A model generated the notes under the pieces. That model was not told where the DNA came from. It did not search any database and was given only the letters and a program-made list of their open reading frames with translations. Both the position numbers and the translations under genes were made by a program. 5,041 nt of DNA from CAIXQW01 sp046049675 (GTDB taxonomy: Bacteria > Bacteroidota > Bacteroidia > Chitinophagales > Chitinophagaceae), in contig JBJORA010000113.1 of NCBI GenBank assembly GCA_046049675.1, positions 1-5,041 of the forward strand. Reading direction: 5' to 3'. Position 1 is the first letter of the stretch, and the number at the start of each line of letters is the position of its first letter. This document shows, piece after piece, positions 1 to 5,041 of the stretch.

Positions 1-125
1 AAGGGTGCAATACTTCGACAATTACAAAATTTGCTGGCATTTAGTGTGTCAATAGCGTATAATTTCTTATTTTGCTAAGCAATTAGGGCTGGAATTACGT
101 CCTAGTGTTATTATAGATGATATGT
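1..125. other. Upstream/leader region without a supported gene
   Basis: This is a short AT-rich stretch before the large peptidase gene. All three + strand frames are closed by stops (TAG at 42-44, TAG at 53-55, TAA at 76-78), and the frame of the downstream gene has a TAG at 114-116, which sets its 5' limit. The frame open from position 1 to the TAA at 78 could be the last 25 codons of an upstream gene, but nothing in it is recognisable. TATTTTG at 68-74 resembles the Bacteroidota -7 element (TAnnTTTG) with one spacer base missing, and TATAAT occurs at 58-63. Neither has a convincing upstream partner at normal spacing, so no promoter is called. There is no hairpin followed by a T run and no Shine-Dalgarno sequence before the start. 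Confidence 0.5.
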
Positions 126-221
126 ATGGGCCATGCTGCTAGAAATTATTTTTCAAGATGCTTATTAAATTTTAGTCTGTTAATTGTTGTACTAGGCTAT
201 TCAGCTAGCCTAAGCTATGGT
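126..221 (+). other. Sec signal peptide (residues 1-~32)
   Basis: The N-terminus has a basic n-region (R6, R11), then a hydrophobic core from about L13 to Y25 (LLIVVLG at its centre), then a small and polar c-region ending S-L-S-Y-G before Q33. Cleavage by signal peptidase I somewhere between residues 27 and 33 fits. The only cysteine nearby, C12, lies before the hydrophobic core, so there is no lipobox and the protein is not expected to be a lipoprotein. The n-region is somewhat long, and would be three residues longer with the ATG at 117. Confidence 0.85.
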
Positions 222-3200
222 CAAAACCTTGCAGGCACGCAGCAAAATAGCACAGTAAGTATGTACGAATTACAAGCTACGCATATTCTTTCTGCTCAAG
301 AGTTAGGGCAATTGTCGCAATTGGGCGTTCAAAAAATTACCTACCAGCAGGGAACTAGCTACTATATATGGACTTCAGTTAGTTCAACAGAAAGAATTAA
401 TCAGATTCACAGCATACGCCCTGCAAATAGTACACAAAAAATAGATAAGCGCTTAAACTATTTGTCGCAACAAGGCGACGTTAAAGAGGTACAGGTGCTT
501 GTTACGCTAATTGATGCAGCCTCAAAAAGTGAGTTAGTTACGGAGCTTCAAGCTATTGGTACTGGTGCAAAACTAATCAATACACAAACCATTGGAGAAA
601 ATACTTGCGTTGTGCAGCTATTAAGTACAGATTTAAACAAGCTCGCCAATACGTCCTACGTTGAACACATAACACCCTTGCCCGAAAAAGATGTACCACT
701 AAATAATGTTGGCATTGCCCAAATGAATGTCGGCTACAGTAAAGCAAGTGCTGCAATCGGTGGAAGAAATTTATCTGGTTTGGGTATAACAATTGGTGTA
801 GGTGACGATGCCGATGTGCAAACGCACGCCGACTTTGATGGACGATTGCTGAACTTTAATGCTGCTCCTACAAATTACCACGGCAGCATTACAACAGGCC
901 AAGCTGCAGGATCTGGCATGATACAACCGCGTTATGAAGGTGTTTTGCCACAAGCACAAATTATTAGTAGTTTGTTTAGTAATGTTCAAAGCTATACGCC
1001 AAAGTTCTTTACAGATTACCATATGACGGTAACCAACAACAGCTATGCAACTGTCCTATACGATTGCAACAATCATGGCATTTATGATGGTATAAGTAAA
1101 AGCCTAGATAAGCAATGTATAGATTATCCTTTTGTATCGCATGTATTTGCTGCTGGCAACGATGGCTTAGTGCAATGCCCAGACAGACCTTTGGGCTACT
1201 ATACCATTTGCGGGCAGTACCAAAGTGCAAAAAATATAATTATCGTTGGCAACCTTCAAAACAACGATACCATCTACAATGAAGCAAGTCGTGGACCTAG
1301 CTTTTACGACAAGCGAATTCGCCCTGATGTGGTTGCCCTAGGTGTGCAAGTACAAAGCTGCGGTCCAAATGATATCTATACACCCGGCTGGGGAAGTAGT
1401 ATGAGCAGCCCGTTTGTTGCTGGCGTTGTAGGTCTTTTGCATGAGCGATATAAGCAAGTTTACAATAGCGATATAACTAGTGACCTTGCAAAGGCGCTTG
1501 TGCTTAATGGAGCAACAGATCTTGGTACACGTGGCCCTGATTATACTTACGGCTTTGGTCGCATCAATGCTGAAAGAAGTATGCGTATGCTAGAAACCTC
1601 GAACTTCAGAGTAGACAGTGTAGCGAATGGCGATAGTTTACAAATTGGCTACTTTATTTCTAACACCAACATCATTGTAAAAAGTATGTTGTACTATCAT
1701 GACATACCTGGCGAGCCAAATGTATATCCAAGCCTAGTGAACGACTTAGACATTACGCTTACCTCGCCAAGTGGCAAAGTATACTACCCATTTGTACTTG
1801 ACCCTACGGACACTACAACGATATTTAAGGCTGCGACAACTGGAAGAGATAGTATCAATAATATGGAGCAAATACAAGTAAACTACCCTGAAGTAGGACT
1901 TTGGCAATACGTTATAAAAGCTAAAAAAGTTGTGAGTGGCAAGCAACGGTTTGTTTTAGTGATGGATACCATCCAGGCAGGTTTGCATTTGCGTTACCCT
2001 GTCGGCGGCGAACATTTGACTAGTAATACCAGCACCAAGGAGCCTATTATGTGGGATGTGTATGATACGATTGGTTACCCAGTGAATATACAATACTCAA
2101 ACAATGGCGGTAACAGTTGGGTAAATATTATAAGCCTTGCTGATAGCAATACCCATCAATACTATTGGAATGCTGCATCTAGTGACAGCAATGGTTTAAT
2201 TGTACGAATCAATGCTAATGGCCAAACAGTGCAAAGCAAACGGAGTGCTGCTATGGCTCTTCCAACCGTAACAATTGGTGCAGTCAATGAGCAATGTCCT
2301 GGCTATTGTAGAATTACCTGGTCGGCTGTGCCTGGCGCAACAGGCTATTACGTGTATCAAAGATTTGGCAATGCTATGAAACTTGTGGATAGCACTGTAA
2401 GCACTACAAATTATATTTTCAAAAACTTAGGAACAACACAAAAACACTATTTTGCTATTCGTGCAAGAAAATATCATTTACTTAGCGAGCAAAGTACGGC
2501 AAGGTCTTACATTGCAAGCGGCGGTAACTGTACACTTAATACCTATAACTTCGATTTACAAGCACGCAGTATTGCTTCAGCAACAGTAGGAAGAGAATTT
2601 ACTAGTTCTAGCTTTACTGGTACTGATAGTATCAAAGTAGTGTTTACCAATTCAGATAATTTTAAATGCGATAGTTTCAAAGTGGACTATCAAGTTGGAA
2701 CAAATCCTTGGCAAACTACCGGCACCTTGTATGACCTTAATGCACTTGCATCATACACGCTTGGCATAGGTGCTCAAAATTTTGCTACACCAGGCAGCTA
2801 TAATATCACTGCTGCTATCACCAATATTGCTAAGACCGATCCATTGGCAGCAAACGACACAATACGATTTGTAGTGCGACAATTGCCAAATGCTTTGTTA
2901 GCACTAAATGCAAATGCACTAGATGATGGCTTTGAAAGTAATATAGATACTAATGTGGTTAACACCATTGGTGTCAAAGGCAATGATCGTTGGGATATTA
3001 CTCATTCTACTAACAAAGGCAGGGCACGTACTTTTATTATGAAAGACTTTGCCCATGCAGGCAATAAGGCCCTTACATTAGATGCTAGTATCTTTATCGG
3101 TACAGGCAATACGAATAGTGCCGTTGCAACTTATAACTTGAGCAATGAGAGTATTAATTCAAGCGATATTAGATTAAGCCTTTACTATAAACATCATGGC

Positions 3201-5041
3201 CAAGATACTAGCGGCGGCAACGACAACGCTATTTATGTACGTGGAGCTGACAGTTTGCCATGGTTGAAATTATATGACTTATTGGAAAATCAAGCCGCCA
3301 ATATGGGAGAGTATAAGCATGTAATTGCACTTAAACTAAGTAGATTGCTCAAACAAAATGGGCAGCCACTAACAAGTAGTACTCAAATTAAATTTACGCA
3401 AAGTGGTAGATTCAAAACTGGCGACAATGAAACACTATCGGGCTATACTTTTGATGACCTAAGCTTATTTAAGGTTTATAACGACCTTGCTACCGAGACA
3501 CTAGTAGCACCGCAATACAATGCCTGCAAATTAGGCAGCCAAGCTATTATTAAGGCACAGCTTAGCAATAATGCGCAGGCCATCGCAAGCAATGTTACAG
3601 CCAGCTATCAAGTCAATGATGGCGCATGGGTTACAGAAACGATAGCAAGCATGCCTGCAGATAGTACGATTACGTACAGCTTTCAAACGCCATACAATTT
3701 TTCTGTTTCTGGCAGATACAAAATGCGTATCGCTATTCATCAAGCTGGCGACTCTTATCGTTCTAATGATACGATTGTAAGCTACATCAATGCATTTGCA
3801 GAAATTGCAAGTTTACCGTATGTACAAACATTTGAAGACAGCGCTACAAATTTCTTTATGACCGATGGTGTTAATAGCAGTTGGCAATGGGGTACACCAA
3901 GCAACGGCATCGTAAACGGCGCAGCAAGCGGTACAAAAGCGTGGAAAACAAATTTACAAGGCAAGTACAACGACAATGAATTGAGCTACTTGGTTTCGCC
4001 GTGTATCAATATTACAACAACTACAAAACCGTGGTTGAGTTGGCATATGAGTTATGATATAGAAGATTGCGGCACTACCCTATGTGATGCTGCATGGCTC
4101 GAAGTTAGTGGCGATGGCAAGACTTGGGTAAAAATAAATCCCGATAGCATTGCAGTAGATAATAAGTACCTCCAATACTTCAACGATAGTACGTACAAAC
4201 TTTGGAAAGGCAAGTTGGCTGGCTGGCATAGCTTTGGGGTAGCATTACCAAAGAATTTAGGCAATAGTATACAGTTTAGATTTGTTTTGCAAAGCGATCC
4301 AGGTGTAGCATTTGATGGCCTAGCTATAGATGATGTGCATGTTTACGACAATGCAACGCCACTAGTTACAAGCACCAATGCTGTGCAGCAATATTTACAA
4401 AATGTAAATAGTACAAGCTTTATACCGTTCATCGCGAATAATCAAATTTTTGCAAGTCTAAACACCAATGGCAATGCCTTGGGCAATGTTATTGCAAATA
4501 GCTATTATAATAATGGCCCTATTCGTACGGTAAATGCTAAGTACTTTTTAGACAGAAACTATGTTATACAACCCGAATCAAAACTTCTAAGTACACCAGC
4601 TAATGTGAGGCTATATTTTTTAGATGCAGATTATGATAAGGTAATTGCCGATACAACTTGTGCAACTTGCGTTAAACCATCTTCAATCTTTGACTTAAGC
4701 GTACTCAAATATTCTACAATAGATCCAACGATAGAAGATAGTTTATTAAACAATAATACAATCGGCGGCTATCTCAACTACCCTTCTGCAACAGTGTATA
4801 AAATACCTTGTAAGGATGGACATATGGTTGAGATACCAGTTAACAGCTTTAGCGAATTTTGGTTACACTTTGGCGCAGACACTACTACCGACGGCACCTT
4901 TGTACCACAAATCGTTTTGGACGCAAGCAATGCTGCAGCACTAAGTGCTTCTGTATCTTGGACACTCAATAAAGAGTTTAACATCAATAAGCACGAAGTA
5001 CTGCGTGCTGTAGGTAATAATGCAAGTGATGCAAGCTACGT
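126..5041 (+). CDS. Secreted multidomain S8 (subtilisin-like, Kp43-type) serine peptidase, 3' end beyond the window
   Basis: This is a secreted endopeptidase of family S8, expected to hydrolyse peptide bonds outside the cell with an Asp-His-Ser triad. The frame is open without a stop from 126 to the window edge: 1638 full codons plus two bases, far longer than a bare subtilisin (about 270 residues mature). In order it shows a signal peptide, two propeptide-like units, the catalytic domain (D227 in G-D-D-A, H252 in H-G-S, N345 in A-A-G-N-D, S425 in G-S-S-M-S-S-P), a Kp43-type beta-sandwich, an Ig-like domain, FN3, two Ig/CARDB-like plus jelly-roll pairs, a beta-rich C-terminal region, and the start of a domain usual before T9SS sorting signals. 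ATG at 126 was chosen because it gives a good signal peptide. ATG at 117, three codons earlier and directly after a stop, is equally possible, and neither has a Shine-Dalgarno sequence, as is normal in Bacteroidota. The ATG at 261 would delete the signal peptide and is unlikely. All four catalytic residues are present, so the enzyme is probably active. Its natural substrate cannot be told. No neighbouring gene is visible from which to infer an operon. Confidence 0.95.
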   Translation, partial: MGHAARNYFSRCLLNFSLLIVVLGYSASLSYGQNLAGTQQNSTVSMYELQATHILSAQELGQLSQLGVQKITYQQGTSYYIWTSVSSTERINQIHSIRPANSTQKIDKRLNYLSQQGDVKEVQVLVTLIDAASKSELVTELQAIGTGAKLINTQTIGENTCVVQLLSTDLNKLANTSYVEHITPLPEKDVPLNNVGIAQMNVGYSKASAAIGGRNLSGLGITIGVGDDADVQTHADFDGRLLNFNAAPTNYHGSITTGQAAGSGMIQPRYEGVLPQAQIISSLFSNVQSYTPKFFTDYHMTVTNNSYATVLYDCNNHGIYDGISKSLDKQCIDYPFVSHVFAAGNDGLVQCPDRPLGYYTICGQYQSAKNIIIVGNLQNNDTIYNEASRGPSFYDKRIRPDVVALGVQVQSCGPNDIYTPGWGSSMSSPFVAGVVGLLHERYKQVYNSDITSDLAKALVLNGATDLGTRGPDYTYGFGRINAERSMRMLETSNFRVDSVANGDSLQIGYFISNTNIIVKSMLYYHDIPGEPNVYPSLVNDLDITLTSPSGKVYYPFVLDPTDTTTIFKAATTGRDSINNMEQIQVNYPEVGLWQYVIKAKKVVSGKQRFVLVMDTIQAGLHLRYPVGGEHLTSNTSTKEPIMWDVYDTIGYPVNIQYSNNGGNSWVNIISLADSNTHQYYWNAASSDSNGLIVRINANGQTVQSKRSAAMALPTVTIGAVNEQCPGYCRITWSAVPGATGYYVYQRFGNAMKLVDSTVSTTNYIFKNLGTTQKHYFAIRARKYHLLSEQSTARSYIASGGNCTLNTYNFDLQARSIASATVGREFTSSSFTGTDSIKVVFTNSDNFKCDSFKVDYQVGTNPWQTTGTLYDLNALASYTLGIGAQNFATPGSYNITAAITNIAKTDPLAANDTIRFVVRQLPNALLALNANALDDGFESNIDTNVVNTIGVKGNDRWDITHSTNKGRARTFIMKDFAHAGNKALTLDASIFIGTGNTNSAVATYNLSNESINSSDIRLSLYYKHHGQDTSGGNDNAIYVRGADSLPWLKLYDLLENQAANMGEYKHVIALKLSRLLKQNGQPLTSSTQIKFTQSGRFKTGDNETLSGYTFDDLSLFKVYNDLATETLVAPQYNACKLGSQAIIKAQLSNNAQAIASNVTASYQVNDGAWVTETIASMPADSTITYSFQTPYNFSVSGRYKMRIAIHQAGDSYRSNDTIVSYINAFAEIASLPYVQTFEDSATNFFMTDGVNSSWQWGTPSNGIVNGAASGTKAWKTNLQGKYNDNELSYLVSPCINITTTTKPWLSWHMSYDIEDCGTTLCDAAWLEVSGDGKTWVKINPDSIAVDNKYLQYFNDSTYKLWKGKLAGWHSFGVALPKNLGNSIQFRFVLQSDPGVAFDGLAIDDVHVYDNATPLVTSTNAVQQYLQNVNSTSFIPFIANNQIFASLNTNGNALGNVIANSYYNNGPIRTVNAKYFLDRNYVIQPESKLLSTPANVRLYFLDADYDKVIADTTCATCVKPSSIFDLSVLKYSTIDPTIEDSLLNNNTIGGYLNYPSATVYKIPCKDGHMVEIPVNSFSEFWLHFGADTTTDGTFVPQIVLDASNAAALSASVSWTLNKEFNINKHEVLRAVGNNASDASY
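282..455 (+). other. First propeptide-like unit (residues ~53-110)
   Basis: The segment follows the pattern seen ahead of Kp43-like peptidases: a helix with L-x-x-L-G-V (L63-V68), a strand with aromatic residues (Y79-W82), then a stretch leading to I-R-P-A-N and K-I-D-K-R-L, comparable with the 'I..L.P..Ki...l' signature of that family. It probably belongs to the intramolecular chaperone and inhibitor that is removed on activation. The assignment rests on pattern similarity read by eye, with boundaries accurate to perhaps ten residues. Confidence 0.55.
477..692 (+). other. Second propeptide-like unit, inhibitor I9-like fold (residues ~118-189)
   Basis: The segment has the beta-alpha-beta-beta-alpha-beta pattern of subtilisin propeptides: strand V-Q-V-L-V-T-L, a helix around S-E-L-V-T-E-L-Q-A-I-G, a strand T-C-V-V-Q-L, a helix ending L-N-K-L-A, and a final strand Y-V-E-H-I-T-P. 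The order 'helix, small residue/Gly, strand, then V-E-x-I-x-P' directly before the catalytic domain is usual in S8 enzymes. It should help the catalytic domain to fold and block its active site until cleaved. The maturation site probably lies between about residues 189 and 200. Confidence 0.65.
723..1595 (+). other. Peptidase S8 catalytic domain (residues ~200-490)
   Basis: The catalytic Asp is D227 (codon 804-806) after the strand I-T-I-G-V-G and followed by D-A and H-A-D-F-D-G-R, which matches the D..H.DF.GR layout of S8 enzymes. The catalytic His is H252 (879-881) in H-G-S-I-T-T-G. The oxyanion Asn is N345 (1158-1160) in F-A-A-G-N-D-G. The nucleophile is S425 (1398-1400) in G-S-S-M-S-S-P-F-V-A-G. 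S-R-G-P, R-P-D-V-V-A, and the closing Y-G-F-G-R-I-N-A are further family marks. The motifs read S where many family members have T (H-G-S, G-S-S), and D-D-A replaces the common D-T/S-G. Five cysteines (C314, C331, C351, C362, C412) suggest disulfides in the exported enzyme, which is inference. The domain looks intact and catalytically competent. Confidence 0.95.
1602..1967 (+). other. Kp43-type beta-sandwich after the catalytic domain (residues ~493-614)
   Basis: The segment carries the series of motifs found behind Kp43-like S8 catalytic domains: L-V-N-D-L-D-I-T-L-T-S-P-S-G-K-V-Y, then G-R-D-S-I-N-N-M-E-Q-I, then a 'P..G.W.Y.I.A' strand, and finally K-Q-R-F-V-L-V-M-D. In relatives of known structure this is a jelly-roll domain packed on the catalytic domain and supports its stability, often with calcium. 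The N-N-x-E-Q turn is the most diagnostic part. Boundaries are clear because the FN3/Ig modules start soon after. Confidence 0.85.
1971..2264 (+). other. Ig-like beta-sandwich domain (residues ~616-713)
   Basis: The pattern is 'P.GGE......W......V.IQYS.NGG.SW..I......Y.WN......G..VRI', a common Ig-like module in secreted Bacteroidota proteins. The strands I-M-W-D-V, V-N-I-Q-Y-S, N-S-W-V-N-I-I and Y-Y-W-N-A are easy to see. It is probably a spacer or a binding module, with no catalytic residues. Function cannot be told from sequence. Confidence 0.65.
2265..2531 (+). other. Fibronectin type III domain (residues ~714-802)
   Basis: The FN3 hallmarks are present: I-T-W-S-A-V-P-G-A-T-G-Y-Y-V-Y-Q (strand B, the W and the 'GA.GY.VY' strand C), then the 'T..Y.F.NL' tyrosine-corner region, then Y-F-A-I-R-A (strand F). 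C724 and C728 sit close together just before the conserved tryptophan and could form a small disulfide loop, which is unusual for FN3. It is likely a spacer or adhesion module between the peptidase and the C-terminal repeats. Confidence 0.8.
2547..2891 (+). other. Ig/CARDB-like domain A (residues ~808-922)
   Basis: The segment is beta-rich, with the pattern V-D-Y-Q-V, W-x-T, a strand with a tyrosine and threonine, N-F-x-x-x-G-x-Y-x-x-x-x-A-I and the closing N-D-T-I. This resembles CARDB or APHP-type Ig-like domains that describe 'not-equal differences' strands in large surface proteins. The same order of marks recurs in domain B at 3483-3800, so the two look like duplicates. No catalytic residues are seen. 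Confidence 0.6.
2892..3482 (+). other. Jelly-roll (MAM-like) domain A (residues ~923-1119)
   Basis: The segment begins with D-G-F-E-S and W-D-I, continues with G-N-K-A-L and a 'YNLS...I..SDIRLSLYYK' strand pair, then I-Y-V-R-G-x-D (from residue 1036) with W-L-K-L-Y-D-L, and ends I-K-F-T-Q-S-G ... F-D-D-L-S-L-F with D1110-D1111. The F-E opening and the final 'DD[LIV].[LV][FY]' are the usual marks of MAM-like and related concanavalin-type jelly rolls in Bacteroidota exoproteins. Binding to protein or glycan is a plausible role but is inferred. Confidence 0.6.
3483..3800 (+). other. Ig/CARDB-like domain B (residues ~1120-1225)
   Basis: This is a second copy of the domain type at 2547-2891. Shared marks are a cysteine after the first strand, the A-S-Y-Q-V strand (V-D-Y-Q-V in copy A), a following tryptophan, I-T-Y-S-F, Y-N-F-S-V-S-G-R-Y with a following A-I strand, and S-N-D-T-I near the end (A-N-D-T-I in copy A). 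It links jelly-roll A to jelly-roll B. The similarity is visible in protein but not obviously in DNA, so the duplication is old. Confidence 0.6.
3813..4349 (+). other. Jelly-roll (MAM-like) domain B (residues ~1230-1408)
   Basis: The segment opens L-P-Y-V-Q-T-F-E-D, then S-S-W-Q-W-G-T-P (W1253, W1255), A-A-S-G-T-K-A-W, and S-Y-L-V-S-P-C. The middle strand pair has A-W-L-E-V-S-x-D-G-K-T-W (W1324, W1334), followed by W-x-S-F-G-V-A-L-P and I-Q-F-R-F-V-L. It closes with D-G-L-A-I-D-D-V-H-V-Y (D1402-D1403). This is a more canonical version of the fold than jelly-roll A and is common in secreted Bacteroidota peptidases and adhesins. The many aromatic residues would suit a binding face, though that is inference. 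Confidence 0.75.
4350..4919 (+). other. Beta-rich C-terminal region before the sorting signal (residues ~1409-1598)
   Basis: The visible pattern is A-K-Y-F-L-D-R-N-Y-V-I-Q-P, V-R-L-Y-F-L, C1512-A-T-C1515, a 'DLSVLKYS' strand, and F-S-E-F-W-L-H-F. The run 'YFLDRN......P......VRLYF' followed later by 'V..FSEFW' is familiar from the C-terminal parts of large T9SS-exported Bacteroidota proteins, directly before the last module. The C-x-x-C pair probably forms a disulfide or small knot and there is no sign of a redox enzyme around it. Function is unknown. Confidence 0.55.
4920..5041 (+). other. Start of an FN3-like pre-T9SS module, cut by the window edge
   Basis: The last 40 residues read A-S-V-S-W-T-L-N-K-E-F-N-I-N-K-H-E-V-L-R, which fits the 'W.t..E.n...FeV.RS' pattern typical of the module just ahead of a T9SS type A sorting domain. 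That would place the gene's end roughly one to two hundred codons past the window. The sorting domain itself is not seen, so export by T9SS is inferred. Confidence 0.6.

Noticed and set aside
47..52. TTGACA on the minus strand, suggesting a divergent promoter
   Set aside because: No matching -10 box at proper spacing, and Bacteroidota promoters do not use this -35 consensus.
58..74. Promoter-like TATAAT (58-63) and TATTTTG (68-74)
   Set aside because: The second is one base short of the Bacteroidota TAnnTTTG element and neither has a partner element at fitting distance. In such AT-rich sequence these words arise by chance.
1..78. Possible C-terminal end of an upstream + strand gene (25 codons up to TAA at 76-78)
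   Set aside because: Too short, with no motif and no way to tell it from chance. It would need the sequence to the left of the window.
577..1230. Minus-strand open frames at 577-792, 771-1022 and 1009-1230
   Set aside because: They lie fully antisense to the propeptide and catalytic region of the peptidase, overlap each other, and have no recognisable motifs, compositions or starts of real genes. They are by-products of the codon use on the + strand.
102..4364. Many CTAG tetranucleotides, a word avoided in many bacteria
   Set aside because: A by-eye tally of about twenty in 5 kb is close to what the base composition would give by chance, so there is no enrichment to explain.
4659..4670. C-A-T-C as a thioredoxin-like redox motif
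   Set aside because: The surrounding sequence is beta-rich with no thioredoxin fold pattern, so a structural disulfide is likelier.
1746..4987. Further minus-strand open frames (1746-1946, 2798-2983, 3531-3743, 3782-3976, 4052-4264, 4778-4987)
   Set aside because: All are 61-70 codons, antisense to well-supported domains of the peptidase, and without ribosome sites or family features. Some hydrophobic stretches mirror Asn/Ser/Ala-rich codons on the other strand.
1..5041. Mobile elements, CRISPR arrays, tRNA/rRNA genes, riboswitches, terminators
   Set aside because: Nothing of the kind was seen: no terminal inverted repeats, no regularly spaced direct repeats, no tRNA-like cloverleaf or T-loop sequence, and no noncoding stretch long enough beyond the first 125 bases.

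Overview
The window holds one very large partial gene and almost nothing else. From about position 126 to the right edge (5041) the + strand is a single uninterrupted reading frame of 1638 complete codons plus two bases, with no in-frame stop. The product is a secreted multidomain subtilisin-like serine peptidase (MEROPS family S8, Kp43-like). All other open frames in the window lie antisense to it, are short, and look like shadows. The first ~125 bases are a short AT-rich upstream region with no gene that can be supported.

Organism: the sequence suggests a Bacteroidota bacterium, most like Chitinophagales or a similar environmental lineage. The reasons are the AT-leaning composition, a start with no Shine-Dalgarno sequence, the Bacteroidota style of the peptidase (a D-D-A catalytic Asp motif, a Kp43-type beta-sandwich behind the catalytic domain), a long string of Ig, FN3 and jelly-roll modules, and a C-terminal segment typical of proteins exported by the type IX secretion system (T9SS). 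This assignment is inference from protein architecture, because no rRNA or marker gene is present.

Layout, with residues numbered from the ATG at 126: signal peptide (1-~32); two tandem propeptide-like units (~53-110 and ~118-189); S8 catalytic domain (~200-490) with D227, H252, N345 and S425; Kp43-type beta-sandwich (~493-614); Ig-like domain (~616-713); FN3 (~714-802); then a duplicated module pair, Ig/CARDB-like A (~808-922) plus jelly-roll A (~923-1119) and Ig/CARDB-like B (~1120-1225) plus jelly-roll B (~1230-1408); a C-terminal beta-rich region (~1409-1598); and the beginning of a W...E...V.R type FN3-like domain (1599-1638) cut by the window edge. A T9SS sorting domain is expected just past the edge but is not visible.

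How the parts are likely to work together: the signal peptide sends the chain through Sec, the propeptides keep the peptidase folded and silent until it is outside, and the C-terminal modules probably anchor the enzyme to the cell surface, a substrate or a glycan. I see no new defence system, mobile element, RNA gene or CRISPR array here. The points of interest are the architecture of the protein itself.
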